The position numbers and the translations under genes were made by a program. Source: Scopulariopsis brevicaulis (Eukaryota; Ascomycota; Sordariomycetes; Microascales; Microascaceae). From it: a DNA stretch of 64,000 nucleotides. The notes under the pieces were generated by a model, which made no database searches, was not told where the DNA came from, and saw nothing but the letters and a program-made list of their open reading frames with translations. Where the stretch lies: contig JAGFNX010000121.1 in assembly GCA_017657125.1 (NCBI GenBank), positions 39,398 through 103,397 on the forward strand, written 5' to 3'. Shown one piece after another: positions 53,768-64,000 of the stretch (position 1 is the first letter of the stretch; each line of letters begins with the position of its first letter).

Positions 53768-54259
53768 TCAAAAGGCAATGATGTCGTGCCAGTCCTGCTT
53801 GTGCGAGTCGACATGCTCGCCCTGCTGCACGGGAGCGAGCTTGAGGACGCGGAAGCTCGTGGTGCTGCCCTCGCTGCTGAGGCTCGAGGAGCGGCTGGCC
53901 ACGGGCCTCTCGGCCGCGGCGTGCACAATCTTCGCGGATGGGGAGCCGGCCGGGGCCAGGGGCAGGAAGGACGGCCTGTCGGACTGGCGGAGGCCGCCGA
54001 GGCTCTGGGCGTCCATGGTGAAGTCGTACCAGTCCTGCTTGTGCGAGTCGATGTGCTCGCCCTGCTGGACGGGAGCGAGCTTGAGGACGCGGAAGCTCGT
54101 GGCGCTGCCCTCGCTGCTGAGGCTCGAGGAGCGGCTGACCGTGGGCCTCTCGGCCGCGGCAGGCACGATCCTCGCCGAGCGGGAGCTGGCCGGGGCAAGG
54201 GACAGGAAGGAGGCAGGCATGTCGTGCCGGCGAAGGTTGCTGAGGCTCTGAGCGTCCAT
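53768..54259 (-). CDS. Small protein of two tandem 81-residue repeats, unknown function
   Basis: I do not recognise this family. The gene is intronless and encodes 163 residues that consist almost wholly of one unit repeated twice: residues 1-81 and 82-163. Both units begin MDAQSL, contain SRSSSLSSEGS and SFRVLKLAPVQQGEH, and end DSHKQDW followed by Y or H and D. Differences are concentrated in the first 45 residues of each unit, and one residue has been lost in unit 2. There is no signal peptide, membrane segment or Cys. The start is the first ATG; the second unit also has its own ATG at 54016, so a one-unit protein could be made by internal initiation. Nucleotide similarity of the units is high, so the duplication is recent or kept similar. 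Confidence 0.75.
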   Translation of the reverse strand: MDAQSLSNLRRHDMPASFLSLAPASSRSARIVPAAAERPTVSRSSSLSSEGSATSFRVLKLAPVQQGEHIDSHKQDWYDFTMDAQSLGGLRQSDRPSFLPLAPAGSPSAKIVHAAAERPVASRSSSLSSEGSTTSFRVLKLAPVQQGEHVDSHKQDWHDIIAF

Positions 54260-57200
54260 TGCGAAGTTGGTTTTGCTTTGGTATCAAGGCGGTACGTTGG
54301 AGAGTAGAGGTTTGTAAGAGACCGTCCGGGCTTGCCCTGGTGTGATCTGGTCGAGAAGGAAGAGGCGAGTGAGTGGGGATTTTTCTCAACTGGAAAACCG
54401 AGGTGTGCCGGGGGTCTCTTGTGATAGGATCTGATGTTGGGAAGAAGAGAAGAAGAGAGAGAGGAATGGGGTTCGAGGGGGCGCGTTTTATGTTTTTTTT
54501 CTGCTCTCCAAGGGTGGTGTACTTGTTGTTCTACCCTGTAACCATCCCGTCTTAATCATCCCCTCCCGTCTGTGAGAGTCCCTTGGTGGAGGTCACTCCC
54601 TCCCCACCCGGCTTCCAGCTCCACGTTTACTGGGCCGGACGGGGTGAAATGAAAGTGTGTGTAAAACGGATTGCACACACACCCCCCACCCCCCTCCCCT
54701 CGCCTCGACCTCCTGTGCGCCCCTCCAGGCCCGCCAGAATCCTGGGGAGTGGTTGGCCCGCTTCTCCTCTGCCGGGCTTCAACCACCGAATCACTGACGC
54801 ACGAGGACCGGAGCGAACCAGATTGGTCCAGATGGGCAATAACCACCCTTGTAGCCTGCCGAATGACCAGGTGGGCAAGGGGGTTAAACTGGCGTTCTCA
54901 CATGGGTCTTCTAAGCCGCAGCCCCACACGCCCGCTCGGGCCCTGTGGGAGAGGCGACACCGCGGTAACTTGCCTTGCCACTGCCACTGCCACTGCCAGT
55001 GTCGGGCAATGGCTGGCCACTGACGCGACTGCGGGTTTCTTGTCGTTTCTTTTTTCATCTTCCAATCAAGGCGTTTGTGCCGTGTCCATGGGCATCGACT
55101 CAGCGCGAGTACCGCTGGCCTCTCAACCTCGGCTCGCCGTAACTGAAGGTACTTGTAGAGTCATGCGCAACCTCAGCCATACGAGGCAAGTCACGCGCCC
55201 GCCCGGAAACGACCGCGGCGCCCGCCTGGTGCGCATAACAACGTCCCGTCCCGAAACGACGTTGAAAATGCTTCCCGATCGAGAAGCCAGAAATAGAGTT
55301 GGGCCCGGGGGTGGAGCTTGAGGCTCATTCAGGTACCACAGGTACCACACCACGTCATTGCCCAGTCCAAGCCGAGTCGCATCGGTTCCTCGGCCGAAGC
55401 CGTGAACGGCGCCTGTCATTGGCTCCCCCGTGCTTCGCGAAGGGAATTCTCGGCATCCGGCGGGTGAGGCGGGGTCCAGCCTCCACTACAGCGGCCTGCC
55501 TTCCGAGATTCTCTGAGACTTCGTGCGTCTCGTGAGCGGATTGGGTGGCAGCGTCCGATTCCCGTCGGGAATTGTAGGGCAGAGAATCCGGGGTTGACCA
55601 ATCTCAGGTCCGCAACCCACCTCACTCGCACCCCCGAGACCGACGGAACATACGATTCCTATGAGGCAAGTCTACGCGGGTGCACCGAAGATAGCCGCAT
55701 TATTGGATGCCGACTGCGATGGCACCACTTGACTGCACATGGACGCCTTCACGAGCAATGATATGCTCACGATGTCTGGAACCAGTGGTGGCAAGAAGCC
55801 ACTACTCCACACACCTGCACTAAAAGGATCCCAGGTGTGACGCGGCCAGGTCAATATACAAATCGACCACATGTATAACGATGAGGGCATCGGGAAGGGA
55901 CGGGAGAGCGGGGGGGAGAGGGAACGAGGGAACAGGGGAATGAGGATTTATACCCGAGGGTATCGGCATGTCCTCGTATCATCGCCGCCGAGGATCCTCG
56001 GGGCGGCCCGGTGATGCCCTTCGGTACTGATTGGGCGGACGCATCGCGAGAAGACCCGACGATCGATCTCGAGCCCGCCTCTGCCGTGTCACCCTGCTGA
56101 GAACGTCATGTCGTGCCCCAGATTCTTGCTACATCGAGGTAGAGATGCCGTTCCGTGACTCCACGGGAGCTGTCCATCATGTGAAGATGAAGGCTGGAGA
56201 GAAGCCTGCGAGCGGCCCGCTGTACTTCTGATACCGAGGCATGTAGCGCAAGGTTTTCCTCGGAACTCTATCTCGAGCAGTTAGTAAGCAGTAACAACTC
56301 CAACGAACAAGCGCCTGCGCTTCCGCAGCTATGCCCGACAGGTGGTAAAACAGCGTCCAAAACATGTTGGAGACTGCGGGCAGTATGGTCGTGAATCTTA
56401 CATAGTATGAGACGCGGAGCCTCACACGCCATCTGCGACGGCAGACATGGTCAACGCCTCACAAAGCCCAAGGTTCTCCTGTGGCAAAGCGGCACCAGTG
56501 CCCCTAGTCGTGCCATCCTCTGACAGCTGCGGAGTAAATGGCTAGAAAATCCCTGACTGCTTCGTGTTAGCAAGAGGAGATACCCGAATGGGAAAAGACC
56601 TATCTTTGACGCACAGGATGTTACGAAGAGAGACCAGAAAAGCCGAAGGGGGCACGGGAAAGATTCACTAGTGACTCGCCAACAGGAAAGGCCCCAGCAT
56701 CACACCGCCAGGACTCAAAATGCTACTGGATCAATGCCCTTCTTTGGGATTCCGGCATCAGACCTTAGAAAAACCCTGTCGATGCCGGTCGCCGATTTCT
56801 TGAACGGGTATACCGGGCCGAGTCATGGCGGGGAGAAGGAACTGCTGAGAGCCAGAATATGCAGAGAGCCGTGGAGAAAGGTAGAAGTGTTGGAAAGGGG
56901 TAATATGATACGGAACGAGAGGAAGTATTGGCAATAGCGTTGGAGGGGTGCAGGAAAGCGGGCAACTTTCTCCTCAGCTCCAGACTCGCAATCGTTTCGT
57001 GGCGTCCCGGATATTGACGATGAGCTGTGGGAAGAGACGAGACGCATGCCTCCTTGCACCCGGAAGGTGCTTTGGAGCTAATCTCCCCTGGTCGTGGCCA
57101 AGTCTTGACCTCGGGGAAGATGCCGAAAACGCAAGTCGGTCAGCAACGACCACATATCCGAGGCACTTTTGAGGCTACCTCACCCATGGAAAGAGGGAAA

Positions 57201-60200
57201 CAAAGTTCCCAATCACATCCCAACTGCATGACTCCATGTTAACAGCGCTGAAGACTAACACGCGGCAGGGACCAGGCGCACCGTTGGACGGATCCTGACA
57301 CGGCCGGGAAATGAACCTTCGCGGTTAAACCGAGCTCGTCGCGAGGCTGCAACACCGGGTTCGTGTGAAGTTGGAGGCGCCGGCGCTTAATACCGATTCA
57401 GCGGAATTTGATTGGTCCCAGCAGTCGCATCTGCACATGCCCAGGAGTGCTCGGCTGCGCGCTCGGCGCCGGTCCGTCGCAATGGAAGAGGGTACCCGGA
57501 CAAGGGACAGATAGCCTAGGCGTGATAAGCTACGCCTGCATCCAGGAACTCGGATGCGGCTCGTAGATTGTCCCGCCATTTCACCGGAAGGATTGGCTGC
57601 CCGTCTCCGACCAGCGGCGTGCCTTTGGTGGCCCCCTTCTTTCAGAGACACGGCCGGGATGGGCGGGACCTGCCTGCTAATGGCACGATTCCACGCCGTC
57701 AATGCGGCCCGGCCCGCCTTGGGTCCCATGGATGCTTGCTGGATTCGGTCCGGGAACTTTGCGACCAAATCACACATGCGGGAAGCATGCCAGGTCTTAG
57801 GTTACCTTCCACAAGTATCCTCCTGTCTTGCGACTGGCCGACGTACTTCCCGAACACTGCAGTAGCTACCACGGGCCATAGTGCGGTGGAGGCTTCGGCA
57901 GGTGAAGAGGTAGGGTACATCAGGCTCCCATTGGAGCCCTTCTCAGGTGCGATGTCGTTTGGTGGGGAATAAGGCCGTCACAGGGTCGGGCCCGTGGCGG
58001 GAAGACTGGAACGGGGCGTGGGCGAAGGGACAGGTCACTCATTGTGAGAAGGTAACCTTGGACGGATGCATGCCACAGACTGGGGATGGCAAGGGTCACG
58101 GCCCGGATTCCTTCATGAAGTGAAAGATGGGTGTCATGGTGTCTGATATGGAAAAATATAACGGTAGAAGCGTCCAACCACACCCGTATGAGGAATATCG
58201 ATATCCGGTCGTGCCTTCCCTGAAGTCGGAAGTCGCTGACCGGTTGCCAGCAGGAGCGTTGTCTGTGACGAATGGTTGCTTCACATTCTGCGGTATCAAC
58301 ACTAAGAGTCGTGACTCAAACTTCTTCCGGTGGTTAGCTCCTGTACAGGAAACTGCAGGCAGCAAATCTCCTGTCTTTGCTGCCTGCCAAGGTACCAGGC
58401 CCCCCCTTGGTAATGGCTATATTGACGCAATGGCACGGAAAGGAGTGGGCTTGTCCACGAGGCAGGCACGGCCTTGAACGTCTATCCAAGTAAACGGAGG
58501 AAGTTACATTCCAGGAGCGGGGTTGCATGAAAGGCCGCAAGGAGTTGGAGAGGTGTGACCCGCGGGGAGGACAGAAGGAGCAACCAGAGGAAAGTAGAAG
58601 GGACAGGCGGGGGATGCCGGGTGGTGACGGCCTCGCCATGTGATGGAATGACGACTGCAAACGGGAGAATTGCGCTCAAAGGGTGTGGGAATAGCAGAAG
58701 CGCCAGTTGGTGACGAAAGCATGAACTGTGGACTCGGCGGCTAGGTGAGGTGGCTCGCCAATCCCGCCTGTTGGTCGTCTTCGTGTGGTGTTAGCGAGGC
58801 CGATGGGGGCGCCTCTCGTCTAATCTAGCAATAGCGGCGGCGGCTCGGCCGGATGGAGGCCAGCGGCCAATGCACCAACATGAGAGAAAAAAATGAAAGT
58901 GCCGGAGTTGGAACGAAGCGGATGAAGCCTTCTCTTCTTGATCCCGCCAATCGATGGCGTGAGACGGAGACAGCAGGAATGAGCTGGCAATCTCTAGATT
59001 CCAGAGTGTACTCGGTACAAGACTAAAAAGTCATCAATTCGCCATATATCGTTCCTTCCTTTGTAACGGATGCAGGTGGGTTGTTCCTGCATCTAAACTT
59101 CGGACTTGCCTTCATATGCGCAAGGAGGAAGCAGACCGCAGGAGCTCTGCGACAGCAAAGACGGGCCTCGTACACTGTGCATATACATGGTGTAGAAGAG
59201 GAAGTACAACTTGCACTTAAGGCGCCTTTAGCGCAGTTTACAAGTACCATGTGTAATTGAGACTGTGCATTGCCAGTCAGATTACCTGCCATTCCTCGAG
59301 CGGCCATCTTGGTCCGCCGCATGTTCTCGCCCCTGATTGGAAACAGGCATCTTCGCCTGCTTTTCTCTCATCTGAAAATCTGTCAACGAGCATCATCTTG
59401 CCTCACAAGACTGCATAGACGCAAAGTTCCCTCCGCCATGGAGTCCTTGACGCGAATACACAAGCGCGGACCGTACTTCGCGACTATCTTTCTTGGATGT
59501 GACTTTGACAGATTTTCTGTTGCCGCCGCGTTTCCGTCTCTCATAGGTCGCGTTGCCGCTCGGCGGCGTCGAGCTGGGCCCCGATGCATGCACTCAACCT
59601 CGCATTTCATCACCAGGCAAGGCTAAGCTGGGTACAGACCGTGCAGGCTTCGAAGCAAGGCAAGATGGCAAGGCCTCTCCTTCCTCATCGAGTATCCCTG
59701 CTACCGATCTCTATGCCCCGCCCACGTATGGTTTTGGAGGAATAGCATTGGAACCTTCACTTACGCAAAACGGTGACTATAGGACGTGCGAGGAGCCTTT
59801 CGATTTGTGACGAGCAGGACGGAGCGGCTGCTCATAGACGGAGGAACGACGCGGCTTTGGCCGCCCGGTCCAAGCGAATATCTGCCTGCCGCGATTGTAC
59901 TATCCATCATCAAAAGACCCCAAAGCGCCTGTCATGCCCTGGACAGCCGTTTCCAGACAAGCAGTGCGACAACAGCAAGGGGCCCTGTATGTCGAATCAC
60001 ATTACATGGCGCCCTCAGGTCGCCGAACTTGGTGCCGTGGCTGATATTCCGCTCTCTTACTGGCCAGGGGCGCACTCGTCACATCACCCTCCCACTCTGT
60101 CGGGTCCAGTCGCAGGCTTCCAAAGCCATGATGACCTCTAGGGACCACCATAATTGCCTCTCGGAAATAATGTCAAGGCCACGATTGCCTGGGCTATCCG

Positions 60201-62566
60201 GACCTCGGTTTACTTGGACCATTGATACGCTTCAACTCCACCGGAACAAGTCTTGTACCCACGCCATTGCTTAATCTCCCCGACATAGCCAACAGCTTCA
60301 TACCCTTGCAGCCCTCGTTTTCGGCCCCGAAGGTGTGGGGTTAATCCCTACCTGGACAGTACTTCATTGCGCCCACCAACTTCGCGTCCCCTGTTTTGTA
60401 GGAGCATAAACAGCCGAGCCATCGTGTGCTGACAGGGGTGCCGCTAGGTATCGGCTAATGGTCCACATGTTTGAATATGCTGGACGGACAGAATCAATCC
60501 GCTTGCCCAATCGTCTGATCCGGATCCTGGACAACTCTAGTGAGAAGACATCCCCGCCAAACCAGAAACCAGGGCTGTGGCTTGAGCAGCAGAAGTGACT
60601 TGGGAGTGGCAGGCGCATCATAGTGACGCTGTGAAAGTGTACGAACTGGAGGGGCCGGCTCACGGGATCGCGGGCAGATGCTCCCAATGGACGTCTAGAA
60701 GCAGGGCGGGGGCAGAAGGAGGCGTGTTGCGTTAAAGCGACATTCCACGGATCTACTTCCCCACGCAAGTCGGACGTCGCGCCCCTCCAAGCGGCCTGCA
60801 GCAAGCTGCGACCGCATCAAGCCAAGTTTCCCATTTGGGTTGAAAGGCGGTATACCGGTCGTGACGCGAGCGGCCGAGTGGGTTGCGCTGTCTTCGGAGC
60901 TTGCGTGCGTCCCCCGCCTGCAGCACGCCCTTTGCTCCGGGGGGATACTTCATCACCAGCGTCACTTTTACCCCTCAACCACCGGTGTGGAAAGATTGCG
61001 TACTGAGACGTCAGACATGGTACGCTAGGCTTCCCTGGTCTGGACAATCAGGTTCTTCGCCGCGTCCTCCCTATTTGGGGGTGGCAGGGCTTGCATGACT
61101 CTGTACTGTGCTTCCTCATGGCGCGAAACCAGGTATCCCTTCTCACACTTCTTGGCTATACTCGACCAGCAATGGGTCGTCTGTTCTAGATATGTTGGCG
61201 TGGGAAGACGGGCCATCCGTTATGGGCCTGGGATTTACAGTCGATGAGCCTGGCGGGCCATCGATGGTGTCCTAAGAGCATTCGGGCTGGCGTCACAACC
61301 ACCCCTGTCCCTCGAGCAGGCCTACATCCACCCCTTGTGCTGGGCGCTTGAGTCTACCTTTCATTCAATTCAGAAGGAACAGCACACCAGAAGGCGGGCC
61401 ACACATCCTGTCCAAACCCACCCCCGTTCGGCACCGTCACCAAGGCCGCTTCTCCACGGCCACATTTCTCTTGGGGGGTTTCATTGCACTCTCGATCGCC
61501 AACTGCATGACTCGGCCAAGGTTATGAGAGGGCTTCTCCCGCTAGATAACTGTGCATGACTAACTGGACCTAACCGGGTTGGAAGTTGGTCGCTCTTGTT
61601 CCGGTTGGAGAAGGTCTCAGAAAAGAGGAAAATGTGGAGACATGATACACCATGGCTCAAGGCAAGAGACAGGCAATTGAGAGAGCGTGGACGGAATGAA
61701 GGTTTCTGGCGCGCAGGTTTCCGCAAAAGGTTGAGCCGAACGCCAAGGACCGGCCCCCATGGGAGCCTGGTGTCCAGATTGAGCTTGACGTCAAGGAGCA
61801 GGCCTCATTCTCGGAGCTGTACCGGCTACTTAGGGCGAACGGAACGAGGAAGAGGCATTCATTCTTTCCCGGATCATCCTTGGAGCCTTTGATCCGGATA
61901 GATGGTGGATTTGCATTGCTCCGTCGCTACACCCTCGAGAGGCACACCCCCCCGCCATCAGCGTCCAACCCCACATTCCGAGGATGTTGCTTCTGCAAAT
62001 GCGCCTTGCATCTTTACAACATCCCGGCAGTGGCGTTATTGCGACTAGCCGGATGCGATCAGAAGACCTCGTCCCTGCGGCACATGGGGCTCTGGAAGCC
62101 GACCAACTGGCCGTGGGGGTGTGGCGGATGTGCCGCGAGAGGAGTCGGCAGGTCACCACACCCGCGCCCGCGCCTTGTGGCCGAATCGGAGGCCGCATCT
62201 TCGACCAACCATTCCGGGGCCAAGGGAGAAGGGACGAACTAGGCAGGGGGGCCAACAACCAACCGCAGCTATCACCAAGGCTCTCACAGACCGCACCCGC
62301 ATTCGTGGCCCGAACCTGCATATCGGAAAGGGCCGTTTTTATTACCTCCACCCCAGGCGGCCAGGACCCGTGCCCGTCGTCCACCAGGCAGGCAACGGAA
62401 GAGGGGGAAAGGTGGAAATACTACTTTTCGTTGAGAGGGCCCGTGGAAGTGCAAACGACGTTCCGGAGCATGAGGCGGGAATTTACCTAAGTCGGTTCGG
62501 TCGCTACATTTAACCTATCAACGCCGTATCTTGTGCGCAGGAGCCACTCCATCGGGATGTACAAAC
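54260..62566. other. 8.3-kb gene-free stretch
   Basis: I find no gene I can support. Frames of 60-185 codons overlap on both strands without family motifs. The sequence is of medium GC, lower than the coding parts, and free of long tandem repeats or long AT-rich runs. The first 300 bp (54260-54560) are the promoter of the duplicated small gene, reading left. Part of the rest could hold lineage-specific or non-coding genes that cannot be read from sequence alone. Confidence 0.4.
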
Positions 62567-62567
62567 A

Positions 62568-62575
62568 TATATAAG
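62568..62575 (+). promoter_or_regulatory. TATA box upstream of the 62.97-kb ORF
   Basis: TATATAAG is followed after about 30-60 bp by C/T-rich sequence, as expected at a fungal start site. It lies about 390 bp upstream of the ATG at 62967. Confidence 0.4.
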
Positions 62576-62966
62576 ATCACGAACTTCCTCCGGCTTTGGC
62601 GAGAATTACTTGCTTGGTATCCTCACTCTCAACTCCCACTTCTCAATTTCACCATACTTTTTTCATCGATTTGCCCAAGATTCACCCGGCCTGCAAGCTG
62701 TCCCAGCTGTCTTGGACACGTTCGCTCCCCGCCGCCTACACAAGCGCAACATTGTCTGTGCTGCCATCCGGATCGCCAGGACTACGAATTCCAGCCACCA
62801 CGACGCTTATTCTCCTACCTTTCCGCATATCACCCTGCCCGGACCGCTTCGTCCCTGCAGCACCCCAGCTCCTCATTCCTCCATAGCGGCTGAGCTTGCA
62901 AGAACGCGCCAGCTACACTGCATCCGCTTCCTCTTACACCCACGCGACACGCATCACCCGCCCACC

Positions 62967-63134
62967 ATGTGTGTCATCTGCGAGACAATATACGTCTGCG
63001 GCGACAAGGACAGCCAGACGGTCCAGTGCAACGACACGAAATCGCCCACGCACGAGACCCGGATCCTCACCACGAACAACCCGGACGTCTGCAACCGGCC
63101 CAACTGCAGAAACCCCCATGCCATACCTGCGTAG
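62967..63134 (+). CDS. Short Cys-containing ORF, unknown function
   Basis: A 55-residue frame opens on an ATG in a good context (CCCACCATG) after a TATA box and a C/T-rich leader. It has Cys at 2, 5, 11, 21, 42 and 47, including a CVIC pair and CNRPNC, which could bind zinc. I do not recognise it. An alternative two-exon form is possible: donor GTAGGT at 63131, branch GCTGAC at about 63179-63184, acceptor CAG ending at 63217, then a stop at 63267-63269, giving 71 residues with a polar tail (EYVAGARDTNNSNSTL). Which form is real cannot be told here. Confidence 0.4.
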   Translation: MCVICETIYVCGDKDSQTVQCNDTKSPTHETRILTTNNPDVCNRPNCRNPHAIPA

Positions 63135-63963
63135 GTCAGTTCGCGATCCCTGTTTCTGTCGCAGGACCCGCAAAATCCGGCTGACCTGGGCGCGGGTGAT
63201 GGTTTGCGGGCCAACAGAGAGTACGTGGCAGGCGCCCGGGACACGAATAATTCAAATTCGACATTATAGAGGGCTGGGCTCCCCGAGCCCGGCAACGACA
63301 ACAAGAGGCCTTTGGGCCCTGGGGCGATCCCATATGGAGCCGGACGCGGGGGGCCGAGGCAGCCCCGGCTGCTTTCCTTGAGCCCCGCCCGTTTTCCCTG
63401 CGTCGTTTTGATATTACACTCCTTTTACCCTTTCTTCTTCTCTTTGGCTTGGACTGGGGATTTTTTATTATTGTTCTTATCCCTGCCTTTTTATTCTTCT
63501 TGACATGTCCCTGTCGCTTCCGACTCTTCTCGTGTCGACAGGTTTCTGTTTTGGGGTTGGTTCCGCGGCAACAGCCGTGGGACCTGGACGGGAGGATTTC
63601 CTTTTTTCCTCTTTTTCACTTCTTGGGGGAGGGCCACTGGTACTCGTGGATGACATCCCCTTGGGCGAATTGTGTGTTTACGGGCGGTTTCAAGGCGCGA
63701 TGGGCGGACTTTGCCCTCCCATCCTCTTGTTTCTCGTTCAGCAACACCTTTAGAACCTTTTTTTGCAATGTCTTTCTTTTTTTGGATATTTCTATTTTTT
63801 CCCCCACGATATCTCCTTCACTTCAACTCGCCTATTTATTCTTCTTACAATCCCTCATCACCACTTTTTTCTTGGATGGGCTTTTAGAATTTTGACTACA
63901 TCCACGAATTTTTGAATAACACACACCTCGACCTCTACATTCCCCAAACAAGCGCAGTGAAAG
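63135..63963. other. 3' flank, T-rich
   Basis: From about 63400 the plus strand is strongly T-rich. Frames in it appear hydrophobic only because of the TTT/CTT codons. It may be a 3' UTR of the small ORF or the leader of a gene beyond the window. Confidence 0.4.

Positions 63964-63964
<1 letters not shown>

Positions 63965-64000
<36 letters not shown>
63965..64000 (+). repeat. Terminal poly(A) run
   Basis: The window ends in an uninterrupted A run of at least 36 bases that runs off the edge. It could be a long genomic homopolymer or the end of an assembled piece. Confidence 0.85.

Noticed and set aside
56031..56231. 66-codon frame ending in a Lys/Gly-rich segment
   Set aside because: Short, with no homology I recognise and no supporting signals.
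58127..58477. 116-codon frame in the gene-free block
   Set aside because: No motif, no promoter-like leader and no splice signals; retained only as part of the gene-free stretch.
63449..63895. 148-codon hydrophobic frame
   Set aside because: Starts on TTG and comes from T-rich sequence; not protein-like.

Overview
The window looks like nuclear DNA of a filamentous ascomycete (Pezizomycotina, most likely a Sordariomycete). It is GC-rich, genes lie on both strands without operons, and most coding regions are broken by short introns (about 50-150 bp) with GTAAGT/GTACGT-type donors and CTAAC/CTGAC branch sites. Nearly every gene is a single-copy housekeeping orthologue known across fungi. I saw no transposon, CRISPR array, tRNA, rRNA or secondary-metabolite cluster. 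Exon boundaries were read by eye from splice signals and reading frame; in every multi-exon model given as a CDS the exon lengths sum to whole codons.

Layout. 1-2.97 kb: no gene seen. 3-18 kb: adenine phosphoribosyltransferase (+), the ER mannosidase Mnl1/Htm1 (-), peroxin PEX2 (-), importin KAP120 (+), ubiquilin DSK2 (+) and the GATOR1/SEACIT subunit NPR2 (+), which has an upstream ORF whose stop overlaps the NPR2 start. 18.3-21.4 kb: mitochondrial tyrosyl-tRNA synthetase (-, CYT-18 family) and succinate dehydrogenase anchor SDH4 (+) share one 510-bp divergent promoter. 21.8-30.8 kb: an IQM-like IQ-motif protein (-), a Ypt35-like PX protein (-), a calcineurin-like phosphoesterase (+) and HRD3 (+). 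31.1-32.0 kb: a GNAT acetyltransferase with two apparent GC-AG introns and an in-frame stop. 33.6-43.9 kb: uracil-DNA glycosylase UNG1 (+), the MSB1 morphogenesis protein (+) and a Mug/TDG-type mismatch uracil glycosylase (+). 44-50.6 kb: a DUF726 alpha/beta hydrolase (-), the ribosome-associated Hsp70 SSB1 (+) and a small F-box-like protein (-). 50.6-64 kb is gene-poor: it holds one small protein made of two tandem 81-residue units (53.8-54.3 kb), an 8.7-kb stretch with no gene I can support, and a short Cys-containing ORF at 62.97 kb. The window ends in a poly(A) run.

Functional links. Three proteins act on ER-associated degradation: Mnl1 trims glycans, Hrd3 receives the client at the Hrd1 ligase, and Dsk2 carries ubiquitinated clients to the proteasome. 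Two base-excision-repair glycosylases sit about 8 kb apart. Two nuclear genes for mitochondrial proteins share a promoter. These may be chance neighbours. The most original signals are the GNAT locus, the duplicated small protein and the NPR2 uORF.
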